A DNA stretch of 64,000 nt from Polytrichum commune (GCA_950295325.1 OX485803.1:58729554-58793553), one strand, 5' to 3'. Positions 35,936 to 48,510 are shown, counted from the first letter of the stretch. Program-made: numbers and translations. Notes: generated from the letters alone by a model not told the origin.

Positions 35936-38900
35936 ATGAAAGACAATCAAATAAGTATGTCATTGCTATTTTTTGTATTTAATATATTTGCATTTAAGAT
36001 ATAACGTTCCATTAATTGGTAATGACATTACAATATTGTTTTTGTAAGAGGATATGGAATGATGCAAAATTTTATTTATGTGCATTCCATGTTTTAAAAA
36101 ATTAAAAAATATATGTATAAAAAAAACCACCAGATGACAAATTTATGAAGTAGGAAGTATTTTAGAAAATGCAACAAGTTCTCTACCTTAACATTGAATA
36201 TAAAGAAACGGAGGAACATTTTATTGACCGTGCTATGAATGCTATGAATAAGATATTTGAAAACTATGACGTACTCGTTTAGGATTTATAGTTACCGAAA
36301 GTCTAACTTAGGATTTATATGTTCAATTTTAGTGTAATATGTGTATTGTTTAGAGATTGTAAATCATTGTCTTCATAAATTGTGCTTTTAAATAAATAAT
36401 GAACATATAGAATAGACATCATTATATATTGATAGGAAAAATATTCTATGTTGAATAATTTAAATCCAACATCACAAGCTAAATAAAAATCATATTATGT
36501 CTTTACTGACGGAAGTAGCGGGGATATCGAACACGATAATCCTCTGCCTTCTCCTCAACTTTAGCCCTAATTGAGGTGGATTTTATATTTCACAAATTTT
36601 CTTCTACATTGAGCATATCTTGCTCATACTTCTTTCATTCAAGATTGTACCTTAAAAAAAATTCAGATGTTAGAAAAAATTAGAATAATAATAATACACA
36701 TATACAATAACAATAGAAATTATTAAAGCCTAATTTTTCAAACTCATATAATTTAAAAACAACATATCAATAGAAAATTTCTTGGTCTTCGTGATATTCA
36801 AGGAATTCCTCTTTGAATAATTTGCGCTCATGAGGAATATGATTTTTCAAAAATGCCTTCACCAAAGTTGCATATTTCGATGCCCTCGTAGTTACAATTT
36901 TTTGAAGAAAAATATCATTTATTTCCAATGAACTTTATTTGTCGGAATTAATCAAGCTCATCCCTCATTCACTAATTCCAAGAATCTCTACTTTCTTTGA
37001 ATCAAGAATGCTACAAAGAATAAGTTTAGGGAGTGACTCACAATCTTGTGCATTTTCTTCAATCTTACTCCACGAAGCCAATGCCTTCTGCCTCCAGACC
37101 TCCACTTATTGGTTATGAATTTTTCGTAGTTATTTCTCCACATCTCCCATGATCTTCAAATTAATTTTCTTGTGATTTTGAATTCGATGGCGATGATTTG
37201 TTCTTGGCCTCCCTGGTTCTGCTTTCTCTATAAAGAGATTGTGTTTCTTTTTTATGTGTCTACAGAAATTCTTCAAATTCTTGAATTTGCAGATGCACTT
37301 TCCATGACGACACTCAAAGGCTTAAAAAATGTCTTCCCGGTCCTCCCGGTTTTCAGGAAACCAATAATGAGTCCCGAACCTAGCAAGGGGTAACCATCTT
37401 CTACACCATACAAGAAATAAAATAAAATTTCAAAATTAATTGTTGTAAAAATTACAATTCTAAAAAATATACATCACCACATATTTTAATAAATGATATG
37501 TGAAATTTCTAAGTACAAAATATTCATAACATTAACTTTAAAATGGTTAAATAAATTCTACATATTGAATACCATTTGTCCTCATATTTGGAAGAAGATG
37601 CAAATGTGACTGTTCAGCATCAGATATCTCACTCTCCAACCTTAAACCCACACCTTCACGCGCCAAAATGGTTGGCACTGCATACATGTGGTTTCACAGT
37701 ATGAGTTAAGTGGTTAACAATTGTCCAATTTTGCAGCATTGAATATGCACATTTTCAAGGAAGAAGAATTTGAAGGAAAAATCACATACCTAGAGAGAGA
37801 ATTGCCGTCATTGAAGTGGATGCCGGAGCCGGTAAAAAAAAAAGGAAAGCTGGGAGGTGCAACATAGTGATGTTGATGTAAGAAGAATCTGATCTAAAAA
37901 CCAACCCTAGATTTTATTCACTTGTCATCATGTATCAAGCAACTTGCGTTTTCCAATTTCATACTGTATGTACGTTTGTGTTGAACAACACTTCGAGTTT
38001 GCCGGTACCTTAGTTGCTGAAGCAAAGACCGGTTGCCTTGGCTATGACTATGACTATGAAGGAGGATATGGCTATGGCCATAGAGAAGGTGGAGAAGAAG
38101 GCTAGATCTAGCAGAGCTTTCAATTTGTTAAACAGGATCCTACAAAGGAGCTCTCAATTAGACTATCTCGACTTTCCATCATATTTCGCATCCGGCTCTT
38201 CCTTCACGTGAAAGAATCAAGAATATCATCTGATGATAATAGTTGCATTGTTGACTCTTGGTTACCAACTACTTACACCAGGCGCTCTCTCTACAAACAA
38301 ACAAATTAGCACAGGAGAACAACATTAGGAGCTGACCTAAGGCTTCTTCTCCAAATGCGGATTCATTCTGTCAAATATTGGCCACCGAATGCAACACAAC
38401 TCTCGAACCAAAACAAGGCTACAAGAGTCGGCATATTTTAAAAAAATCGTCCTAAGTCTCTCAAGAGACCTCAGGCGGTAATCTACTGTTTCCTCTCTCG
38501 TCGTCAAAGCTCTCTGCTCAAAGGCTACCTTCACCCTGGTCTACTATTACCAACTAACGACTTGCAATGCCGAGCGCTCGATATGCAGATAGATAACTTA
38601 CATTAAAAGCAGGCACACGGAAAATGTCCGCTACAAACACCTACTTACTTATCTCTATGGCTCTAAACGAAAAACACAAAAAGCGCACCGTTGTACATTC
38701 TCAAATCGCTCTCACAACAAAGACACCACCACAAGAGCCAGGATCCCTCTCAATCAACCACACAGCCGACACCTATAGACTCTTCTTGAGCACTCTAAGA
38801 ACACGAAAATCAAAGATTCAACATCATCATATTGCAAAAAAGAGGAGCTCGACCTTTCGGAAACAAGAAAACAACCAAAGCAATCTAATTCGAGCCACTC

Positions 38901-39783
38901 AGGCTTGTCATCACAAATTGCCTTAAAAGGAAAACACACACACACACTCTCCTCTAGCACGTTAAGGAAAATAGACCTCTGACCTTTAGAAGCAAACCCC
39001 GCAAACCTCCTTGACTTTCTAAGCACCGGACTCGAACTCCTCCTCCTCCTTAACTTAAAAAAAGGGATCTTCACCCTTGGCAACATGCCACTTCAAAATT
39101 CCACTGATTTCCTCGTCTCCTCCGAGGTCTTCTTCTTCCCTTCCTAAGTTCTAACCTGGCTTTGTGATGATTGTGAAGCTTGAAACAGCAATGATGCAGG
39201 CTGGTCTACTTACCTTATATGAGCACCCCGGAACAGCGATAGGTCTATATGGGAGCGAATTGTAGAGACAGTCTGCCTCCCGTTTTCTCGACTCTCGCGG
39301 TCTTCGATCGTCATCTACTACTACACCGAGAAGTATAGCACCTTAAATTATGTATATATACTACACCACCAGATCCGCGGAGGAATGCCTCCTAATTTCC
39401 CTTCCCATTTCTGCCTAATTCTTTTATTCCAGGTGAAAGACAACTGCCAGCAGCAGCAGCAGCCTCCTCCTCATTTTAGCGACTAAAATTCGTTCGCCAG
39501 CATTTGTCACAACCCTCAGGACAATACATTTTTCATTGCGCTCGCATTCAAGTAGCGCATTGCACTTACTCTTGTTGAGTACATATGGGGAATTGTGTTG
39601 AGCGCACGCAGGAAACACATACACTGGGCGGGAAGGTTCAGTGTTTGCAATTTCAGGGTAAATCCGAAATGGGTGCCCGGAGCAATTTCGGGGTTTCACT
39701 TGCGATTTGAACACCCATTCCAACAAAGAAATCTCAGCAAAGAAAGTGGACGACATTTAGCAGTTAATTCTTGAGCTACTCAC
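35936..39783. other. Unassigned AT-rich sequence
   Basis: Nearly 4 kb. A repetitive YDYDYEGGYGYGH-like short frame occurs near 38030-38100, but without family or splice context. Basic frames on the minus strand (38337-38534, 38754-39086, 39424-39756) are unrecognised. I looked on the minus strand for further peroxiredoxin exons downstream of 39784 and found none. Confidence 0.35.
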
Positions 39784-40107
39784 CTGCAGGTGGGCGTGAA
39801 AGCTCCGGGCACAGCGAGGAGCACAACCTTCTTGTCCTTTAGGGTTTCGTGGATTTGGAAACTGTGGCTACCATTGTTGTCTTCCAAGTAGCTCGAAAAC
39901 ATTGTCCAGAATCTTGTCACCAACTGCAATAGAAGCCATTTTCGCCAGATGAGCGGGAGCGGGGGTGGGAGCGGGCAGGTTGCTCGAAGTGCCTAGTTTG
40001 AGGTGCCGTGGCACATATTGTGCGGCAGGTATTGCAAATTGAGCGGCACTTCGACTTGGGACGTGGACTCTGACGGCATTCATCCACGCAGGGGGCGTGG
40101 AAGGCAT
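39784..40107 (-). pseudogene. Plastid-type type-II peroxiredoxin, first exon only, frameshifted
   Basis: From an ATG at 40107 the frame gives a transit-peptide-like leader rich in Ser, Ala, Arg and Pro (VPSRSAAQFAIPAAQYVP), then MASIAVGDKILDNVF at 39939. One extra base at the GAG-C-TAC junction shifts the frame and produces a stop after GRQQW. In the next frame the family core continues to VPGAFTPTC, which holds the peroxidatic Cys, and ends at a GT donor (39784|39783). Type II peroxiredoxins reduce peroxides with thiol donors. No later exons are visible, so this is a 5' gene fragment. A sequencing error could explain the frameshift but not the missing exons. Confidence 0.7.
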
Positions 40108-41693
40108 TGTTCCATTGGTAAAAGCCTCCAAAGCTTGTTCATCACAAGGTTAAGAGGTAGACAAGATTGACACGTTGTTATTCTCTTATGCTCATTACAA
40201 CATGGAAAATGATTGGTGTCAGATGACATATGAAGGTACAATGAGGTTTAGGCCTTGCACCCAAAAGTAAACAATGTGGAGGGTGATGATAAGGTTGTGT
40301 GGCCCAAACAAACATGCGTTGGGAGCTTGGGATTGGGCCGCGTGGCCAAAACCAAAACACACAAGTGTGCAATGGCTTAGGGGGTTGAGATGAAGACAAA
40401 AGGCACCATGGATCAAGACCAAAGCTTGACTTCATCGAGACCAACAGAAAAACTACCTTCCACCATAATCATAACAAGTTTGAAGTGAATTACAAGAGGC
40501 TTTGATGGACAATCATTTATTAATAAAAGAATAAGTGTGTATGCTCATCATTTTTTGACTAAACTTGTGTTCACAAACCTTAGACTACAAAATTGGTAGT
40601 CAACATTATCCCTACAACTGCCACTCTGCAATGCCAAGGATCAAGCACTCTCAAGAATTCTTGAAAACCAAGACCTTGATTAGGCTGAGTAACCAAAACT
40701 TGGCAGAGCTCAAGGGAGGGTTACCTTCGACAATTGTGGTTTCGATAGTTGCGTCCTCATGGAGGCCCCCTGCCACTCGAGTCTCTTGCAGGCACCCCTC
40801 CCATGTTGCAGTCCACTTTAAAGCTCTGCAAAATAATAGCACCTTCTGCGTCAATCCAACATCCACCATCACCATGTTTGGAACCTCCGTCATGCCAACA
40901 GCCTACTCCGATTCATCAAAAGACAATCCCATGAAATTTGAATTTCCTCGATCAAGCACGCACTGGTTTATGTCACTTTTGAATACCCTTGTACCTGGGC
41001 GGCTTTGATCGAAGTTATATTGTTGCACATAATGCCGAAATTTAGGGTATTTTTATTTCCATAGTACAAAAATTCAACAGGTAATTCTTGAAGAATGTCT
41101 ACATTCAAGTTTGTACGAAATTTATTTTTGGAAATAAGTATGTGATTCTTAATTGAAACCGCCCAGGTAGGATAGGCAGCGTGTTACACCAGTAGAAATC
41201 ACACCCTATTCGTTGTGGTGGAAGACATGCTTCAGGGATCAGAAGGTCCGACCCCTTACATTCAAAAGAATAAGATATTGGAGTTAGTGCAAAAAATTTG
41301 CGTTTTCTGAGGTAAAATCGTGCCAATCTGTAGTCTTGCTGCTTACAGTGCTTAAATGCCATGTCTCATTTGAGCAGAAAATACGAGTTCGAAATCCCAC
41401 ATCTGGTTGTCATGGAGCTTTGATGCAAGGAAATAAGTGTGGTTGAACAAACATAAGTACATAAAAATAATCTGGATCACATTCATACAGACAGCTCGAG
41501 TGCAAACAACGTTGGTGAGACACCAAAATGCAATCTATTTGGATGCCCCAGAAATTTAAGCTTGAAATGGGCATGATCTGCTCGTAAATTGCCATCGGCA
41601 ATCTGCAAATCCGGCACTAACAAAAAGAAAGAGGACATGATGCTTAAGAAAGCATCATAGAGTCTATCTAAGGACAGCCTAATCCTCTTAATT
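40108..41693. other. Intergenic, with unrecognised frames
   Basis: Overlapping frames occur on both strands (40565-41008 plus, 40651-40893 minus). The minus frame reads protein-like (WTATWEGCLQETR) and continues upstream past one TAG, so it may be a decayed coding fragment. I do not recognise it. Confidence 0.3.
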
Positions 41694-42740
41694 CTAAGAG
41701 AAGTTGATATTATAGACTGGCGTTTTGTCGGGGTAGTACAGGCCAAAGTGTTTCTCATCTGGCGTGCCTCCTTTCCCATTTTCATTGAAAAGGGCAAAGA
41801 TGTATGTTCGGATATACCCTGGTCGTGCGGGCGTGCCCGTTTTACTGAGCACATGTTTCACCAGGTTGTTGTTATAAGTCTGTGCATTTGCTATGTTAGC
41901 AGGGGCGTTGTTATCAGATGGGCCAGATGGCCACCCAGACTCACTAATAAGGATCGGCACATTGTCATATGCTCCGAGCCGGGCCATGGCAGCAACTACC
42001 GTGTCGACCATGGCATCAAACAAGTTGGTGTACGTTTTGCCATTATCAGTGACATAATGGGATGCATCCGCGTTGAAAAGCGCATAACCTAAATTGATGC
42101 TCTGTGCACTTCTATAAGCAAGGTATGGGTAGATGTTCAACGTCATGGGGGAGCCCTTTTGGACGCAGAAATCAAGATATGACTTGAGGACGGCCGTCCA
42201 TTTATCCTCGAAAGCACCGACTGACGGTGGAAACGGATGAGCAGCTGAGATGATGCCGTAAAAGTGGGGTGAGCACACTTTGATGTTACTCGCGTAACCC
42301 GCGTCTTCTATGGCTTTCTGCACGTTCCAAATCGCGGGCATGAGCTTCGATATGTCATTCATGTTGCCTAAGTACTCGTTTCCGACTCCAATGTACGTGA
42401 TTTGGGTGGCCGGGTAGTACTGCTTCACGTTGTTGGTCACCCACGCGGCAGCTGCGGTCGGATCGTTTGCCAAGCTCGCGATTTTGTCGTTTGTGATTCC
42501 TACAAAAACATCGATCCCCGAATTCGCAAAGGCCGTCAATGCGTCGCTTGCGGGCGAGTATATCTTCACATGCTTTACTCCGAGGCCTTGTAGCAGAGAC
42601 ACCACTTCAGATGGAGATGGCAGGGGCTGTCCAACACGCCCATAGTTCACTCCAACTGCTGCTTCGGCCGGAGCTGTCATCGCTGCGATTATAGTTATAA
42701 CACATGTCACCAGAAAAACACACTTATATGCAACCATCAT
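41694..42740 (-). CDS. Glucan endo-1,3-beta-glucosidase, GH17, intronless
   Basis: A secreted 348-aa glycoside hydrolase family 17 enzyme that cleaves internal 1,3-beta-glucan (callose) bonds in the cell wall. Residues 1-27 form a signal peptide; the mature N-terminus begins with VGVNYGRVG typical of the family. The acid/base Glu122 lies in YIGVGNEYLG and the nucleophile Glu267 in ISESGWPSG. The chain ends soon after the FALFNENGKGG block, so there is no C-terminal X8/CBM43 domain and no GPI-signal tail. Length fits the simple secreted class. Many plant homologues carry an intron near the signal-peptide end; none is present here. The ATG at 42740 is followed by a second ATG; either would keep the signal peptide. 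Role in defence or development cannot be told. Confidence 0.93.
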   Translation of the reverse strand: MMVAYKCVFLVTCVITIIAAMTAPAEAAVGVNYGRVGQPLPSPSEVVSLLQGLGVKHVKIYSPASDALTAFANSGIDVFVGITNDKIASLANDPTAAAAWVTNNVKQYYPATQITYIGVGNEYLGNMNDISKLMPAIWNVQKAIEDAGYASNIKVCSPHFYGIISAAHPFPPSVGAFEDKWTAVLKSYLDFCVQKGSPMTLNIYPYLAYRSAQSINLGYALFNADASHYVTDNGKTYTNLFDAMVDTVVAAMARLGAYDNVPILISESGWPSGPSDNNAPANIANAQTYNNNLVKHVLSKTGTPARPGYIRTYIFALFNENGKGGTPDEKHFGLYYPDKTPVYNINFS

Positions 42741-44577
42741 AAATCAGGAGCTCTTCTATAGCAGATTAATCCTCCACCTCTCGTGCTTGTGTGTGGCTGC
42801 CGGCCTGCTAATTAGCTCTTGTCCCCTGCATCAGTTAGCCACCATTTTCTTGAGTAACACAATCAATTGAAGCACACATCTACTAATAAAACCCCAAAAG
42901 GCTAGATGGCAATGCTCTAGTATTCCCTTGCGAGTCTTTAGAACCCTGACCCTCAACATTTGGGATGCATCCCTGAAGCTGTCAAGAGACAACTGTGCAT
43001 TCTTAGCACCCTACTTTGATAATTGTAGCATACATATAGTGGTCACAACAGACGTGATGACTTCCCCACACGTTAATCAACAGGAAGTTATGCATATGGC
43101 ATTTCCTCTGTGCCCATCTACAGCAGGATTGATGAGATGTCCTCATGCATACCTCCAACAATATTCTCCGAATGATCTCTCAAGCTGAACATTTGCCTCA
43201 TTGGTCTCCTGATGACAATGGACGACTCTGCAAATTAGGAGTGATCACAAGTCATATATGTGTGAGCCCAGTAGTATTTATTATACTATCAAAGGTAGGT
43301 ATAGAACCAGCCATGACATAAAAGTCAAATCACCGACAGTTTGAAGTTTTCAAATACCAAATGTGAGATACCAGATCTCACCTATGACTGATTTATCCTG
43401 GGATTGAACTCACTGATGTCCACACATCTAATTTCCCAGGCATGTTGATAAATCTTTGTCATGTAGATTGGCCAGGAAGCTTTTGCACCAACACTTGATT
43501 CACAGGAGCTGGAATGGAATATACATGGAACATGGTTCAGTGGTTGCCGATTCAAGGTTACAGATTTTGTTTACAATTTTTGTGTCTGTACAAATCCAAC
43601 ACGAGGCTTCATGCAGACCGATATCTTAAAAAGGAAGGTGTTGAAATTCAGGTGCACTTCTGACATGGTTTCAGTTTTTACTCTGCTGCTACCAAGAATT
43701 CAAACGGTCAATACAGACATCTTAGACACAGTGTCTCATTTGCTATTATTGTCGGAACATGGCATGTTTACTATGTCCTTTTCTCTTCACTTAAACTCCA
43801 CATTGGAATAGCACGGCCTGCCAAAATGCCCACAAAATGGGTATTAAAACTGAAGAATTTAGTCACAGACAGCACTATCGAACTTAGACAATGCAATCAA
43901 AGGAAAATCTTGTACTTCATGCACCCTTTTATGAACCTTACACACCAATTTCATACCAACTGGTTCCAACTTCATTGCAAAATCCTCTATTCTCCAAGGA
44001 AGTAAACATAAACACAAATCGGGCGACAAGAAACTGGTCTCTTTGCCATTCGCAATTAGTCCAGTTTGTGAACTTAATTTTAAGATACAACATTCTGCAA
44101 TTTAAAGTGGTGCAAGCTATCCAGTTGTGCAGCATTGTAATTTTTGCAAGTGAGGAAAACTTATCAATTTTATACAGTGTCCAATCTTATAACATGCATT
44201 GTGAGTCATGCAATGGAATAGATTCCAATTCTCGATTTGACACATGATGTCACCATAGTCACCAGTGGCCATCACACTGCATCACTTGTCCAGCAACACC
44301 ATCCTTACATTCATATTAAATACACACAACAATGTTATACTTGAAATGAATATTCAAGTATGGTTGCAAACCCACATCACTGAGGCGATGTGGTCGTGGG
44401 CTAGGAAGATCTCAGCTGACAATTGCGATCTGACAAATCTAAAGGCTCCTATGTTGCCCCAATTTATGGCTTCTCTTCCCCTCGGGTAGAGTTTGAAAAA
44501 CTTCACGTTGGATGAAATCTCCACCTCCATCCACTCACAAATATTGGATGAAAATTTTCAAACTAAGTCCTTCATTA
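42741..44577. other. Upstream region of the GH17 gene, otherwise empty
   Basis: Should contain the glucanase promoter. No clear TATA box; TTTTATTAGTAG on the minus strand near 42887-42898 is a weak candidate. The frames at 43611-44489 are unrecognised. Confidence 0.35.
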
Positions 44578-44585
44578 AAAATGAC

Positions 44586-46672
44586 CACGGGGAGGTGACT
44601 ATTGAAATTTTAGAAACCACGTGAGATAAAAAATAGGGTCAATTTAATTCATCGAGGGTAAATTTTACAAATTCGTTAGATCTACCATAGCATTGGAAAT
44701 ATGTCCTCTACATGATTATTTGTAAAATTGGGTGGTGAATAATTACTCCATTTTAGTAATCAGTAGAAAAAAATAGGGTATTAGATATTGGATCCCCCCA
44801 AATGTGTGTAGTAGGATCAATAGAATAATTATGGGTTTGACTACTTGGATGAAGAATTGTGTAAATTTTGTCTAAAATTTGAATGAAACGCGTTAGTACG
44901 GAGGGAAATGTTGTGGATTTTTTTGGGAGAAGGAATGTTGTGACTTCTCAATGGCCCTTGGCTTGCTTAGGGTTGGGCAAGCACAGTGGTGTGAAGGCGG
45001 TGAAGCGTTCGGGTAAGAGGTCTTGCGTTGGTGAAGTGTGGCGCATAGGCGGTAGGTAAGACACATTTTTTGGAGTTTTCTTCTTTGCTTCATAACGTTC
45101 ACACAAGGTGTTTCATGAGCGCCAAAGATTCAGCTTGCTCCGCTTGCATGCGGTAAGAATTGATTTCAAACTCCAACTCCTTGATTTTTTCCCTTCCACT
45201 GTCTGTTTTTTGACGACATGCTATTGATTTCCAACACCCTCCTAAATGTGAGATGTAGAAAGATGAAGACTTACAAAACTTGAATGTGAGCGTAGAAAGA
45301 TGAGATGTTTTCCAGGTTATTCTGTACTTGTATCTTGTTCTTTGAGACATCTACCTCAAGTGGGATGTTCTGATGTCGCTACCAATAGTTGTAAAAATGT
45401 GTACGTTTTGATGAGATGTGTCATTCGGATTTTGTGTAACATGTGGTTTCGTAGTCAGAGGACGAGGTCCTGCTGGAGATTGTAGTGTCATTCCATGAGA
45501 GGCCAATTTTTTCATCGAACTGGAACTAATGTCGTGGAAACTAGGAGATTACTCAAATGAAAAAGAGATTAAGAAAAGTTTGTGAGGTTGGAATTGGGTT
45601 CTAGAAAGGCCGATATTGGGATCATCTCGGAAATGTGAGCCAATTTTTTTCATATGATCCTTTTCAATCCTAGAATTATAGGTTTCTTTCGAAGATTTCA
45701 AACATAAAATTACAAACTCCATTATGTAATCATAGTAATGCTAGTAGTGTCTAATATGCCAATATTCTATTGATTATATTTTTGCTACAACAATCTTTTG
45801 TAGATGATCGATGATGCGCTACAGCATTTGGCAACGTCACCGTGGTAGACGTAGAGGATTGCGCTTTGCCTTGGAGGAAAACTTGGTGGAGTGGTTGGAG
45901 ACTTCAAAGATTACCCGCCTCATGCCATCAATTATTTTTAGTTATTCGTCATCATTGGTGTTAAGCAAATCTCTCCAATTTTTTTAGTCTTATCATGACA
46001 TTGTAGAGGATATTGACATGTATAGGAGGGTGCATAGTTATATCCTAACCCTTCACATTGTAAATATTTGGTACAAGGTTGAATGTGTTTGTGAACACAA
46101 TTGAAGTAAATGTTTTCAATTTGTGTATTTAACTTTCTTTCATTTGAATGCAATCTTTTGTTTTTGGAGTACATAGTTGTGCAAAAAATCATGTTTTGTG
46201 ATAATTGATTGTGTTTCTTGTTTTGTTCTATCTGTTTTTACAACTTGTCTATGTTAGCTTGTACATTTTGTTATCTATATGTTTATTGGTAACCTTTTAA
46301 ATAATATCCAAGTGTTATTGATTGTGTTTTGAACGGCATTTTGAACGGTTTAGCATTGGTAAAACTAATTGAAACCGATTAAATGACAAGATGGATGCTG
46401 TGGAACGTTTGTTGCTCACATAATCAACTTTGCAATGCTATAGTATTTTGTCTACTATTTGGTACTTGTACGATTTATAAAAAAAATGATGCCAAAAATT
46501 AGCCTTTCTAAACAATTACAAATAAATATAGGGTGTTAGAAAATACGTCAAAGTAGCTTTATATCTACATATAGGGAGGGAAAAAATATTGAGAGGTGCA
46601 TAAATATCCCCCCATTAAATACCCCATTATCGCACGTGGTTACAAAATGTAAGGGGGTGTGATCCCCCCGTG
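44586..46672. mobile_element. hAT-like nonautonomous element, 2.1 kb, duplication AAAATGAC
   Basis: The left end reads CACGGGGAGGTGAC and the right end, reversed, CACGGGGGGATCAC. The eight bases AAAATGAC flank it exactly (44578-44585 and 46673-46680). Near the left end, CCACGTGAGATAAAAAATAG matches the subterminal block of the 280-bp element at 15022-15301, and the right end has a related CCACGTGCGATAA. No transposase motif was recognised inside; a minus-strand helical frame at 45099-45350 is unassigned. It is either a deleted relative of an autonomous element or an element carrying foreign sequence. Confidence 0.8.
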
Positions 46673-46702
46673 AAAATGACTTGCAAAGGAGGTGATGTTG
46701 TC

Positions 46703-46774
46703 AGAGGGAATCGAACTCCTACTTCTTCCTTTCGAAAGGTAGAACCAAGAGTACTAGCCATCAACTCCACGCCC
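46703..46774 (-). repeat. tRNA-like sequence, possible SINE head
   Basis: On the minus strand the B-box-like GGAGTTCGATTCC (46708-46719 region) lies about 40 bases after an A-box-like TGGCTAGTACTCTTGG, and CCTTTCGAAAGG could form an anticodon-arm hairpin. The acceptor ends do not pair, so it is not a working tRNA. It is a tRNA pseudogene or the head of a tRNA-derived SINE. It starts about 20 bp from the hAT-like element. Confidence 0.4.
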
Positions 46775-47182
46775 AAAAGCTCCATTCAAAACCTAGAGAA
46801 CCCTCTGGGCACCTTCAAAATCCCACACAAATGCTTTCATACGATGGGATGAACAATGAACCCTTCATCTTGCAACATTGATTTTTCATCCTCTGAAATT
46901 TCATCCGTCGGAAGTTTTTTTGGGGATGCCCGAGCAGTTTCATAGACCGTAAGATGGGACGATGTGAATGAATGGCTTGGATGTGGTTTGCCCACGCCAC
47001 ACACCCTCCCATTCACAGCGCCTCAATGCCATGGGTTGCAAATTGTAGTACCGTTAACTTACACAAGTTTATTTATCATCAAATGTGCAACCAGGACCAC
47101 AACCTCTTCAAGTTACAACCCCAAACGTTTTTCCTGCCTAGCTTGATCAGTAAAAAACTGGTATAAAGGCCCAACATGATTA
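46775..47182. other. Intergenic sequence, no gene seen
   Basis: Short overlapping frames only, with no family resemblance. Confidence 0.35.
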
Positions 47183-47540
47183 CTACACTAAATATGATAT
47201 TTAGTGTCACCGATTCTAATTGTAAAATGCGGTATAGTGTCACTACCACTAAATGTCAATCCAACATCATTTGTTGTTCTTGTCATTATTGAGGGGGATT
47301 TTAGATTTACGGTGTTGCAATTACTATCACATACCAAGTGATTTTTCATCCAAATTTCAATCACTTATGACAGTATTTCATCACAATTTGCTGACAAGAG
47401 AAGGGAGGATTTTGGCCAATAGTTGAACTCATCCATCATCCATGACAATATTTGTTCACTTATTCATGAAAAGTGTCATCCAGAAAGTTCCATAGTGACA
47501 TAAAATACCATAAGACGCTAAATATCGTACTTAGTGTAGT
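47183..47540. mobile_element. MITE-like element, CTACACTAAAT family, copy B
   Basis: Starts CTACACTAAATATGATATTT and, reversed from the right end, CTACACTAAGTACGATATTT. Its body aligns in reverse orientation with 2864-3247. It is noncoding and 358 bp long. Flanks show no convincing target duplication. Confidence 0.7.
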
Positions 47541-47644
47541 GTTTAAAGAGAGTTCACATGAGCTGCATTAGTTGTTAACTTAGACATGCCCCCGCAGCTT
47601 GCTATCATAAGACAAAACACTGTTACTTACATAAGATAGATGGG

Positions 47645-48005
47645 TCTTAAATGGTTACTTTTCCAACTAGCCCACTTCTCCCAAGATATGAAACATACAA
47701 TTAGCACAAGATGGTTAGCAAAATCTAAATGGAAGTCATAAACACTTTCCTCGTAATTTATGAAGCTTCTCGTGTTCATTGAGTGATCATAGATCCCCCC
47801 CCCCCCCTTAACAACAACAACAACACAAAAAAAAAACACTAATTGAGCCTATGATGGTTTATTATATTTTTAGCACATATTCCATTCTCTTTTCACACAC
47901 ATGTCTTATTGGTGTCCATTTTATAAGTCACACCTAACCACATACCACTCAAGTAAAGGTGGCCAATTAAGAGTATTAACCAAATTAGGCATTTCTCCCT
48001 TAAAC
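47645..48005 (+). repeat. Dispersed repeat D, copy 2
   Basis: Aligns with 24420-24795 inside the receptor-kinase intron. It contains a run of about 14 C near 47793-47807 that the other copy lacks. Confidence 0.6.
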
Positions 48006-48334
48006 ATGCTAGTAAATGTCCTCTTCACACTTTGATACAAAACAAGTACAAACTATACTCATTTTATGGTTATTGTTTCTAACATAACAAAGGACATTCA
48101 CACCACATTATGTTATGTATAGATTTGTTGTTCTAAAAGGTTTTTGAAAATACATAAAAAAATTCTTAAAGGATCCATCAGAGGATCATCCAAGAGGCAT
48201 GTTGCTTACAGGGGAAGGAAATAAATGTTACAAGAATAAAACAAAAATATCGCATGAAATAGTGTTTGTTTATCCCAAATTTTATCAAATACAAGAAATG
48301 ATGCGTATTCATATATTGTACACAACACATTATG

Positions 48335-48510
48335 TATTACAAATCTTGCATAACAAATCCTGCACAACAGATCTGGCATGATCGATTCTACCAAGTTGAT
48401 TTTACATAATAGAGATGACACATTCTGCCAAACAAATTTTGCATAACAAATTTTACATAATACATCCAACATAACATATTTTGCACTACACATTCTACAT
48501 GACATATACA
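48335..48510. repeat. Degenerate 14-bp tandem repeat
   Basis: About a dozen units close to AAATTTTGCATAAC in a row with substitutions and some shortened units. On the minus strand this produces a Cys/Met-rich frame that looks protein-like only because of the repeat. Confidence 0.7.

Noticed and set aside
38014-38211. Gly/Tyr-rich short frame near 38030-38100.
   Set aside because: Too short, ends at once, no splice partner or family.
45938-46192. Minus-strand frame inside the 2.1-kb element as a transposase piece.
   Set aside because: No DDE, zinc-finger or hAT dimerisation motif can be seen.
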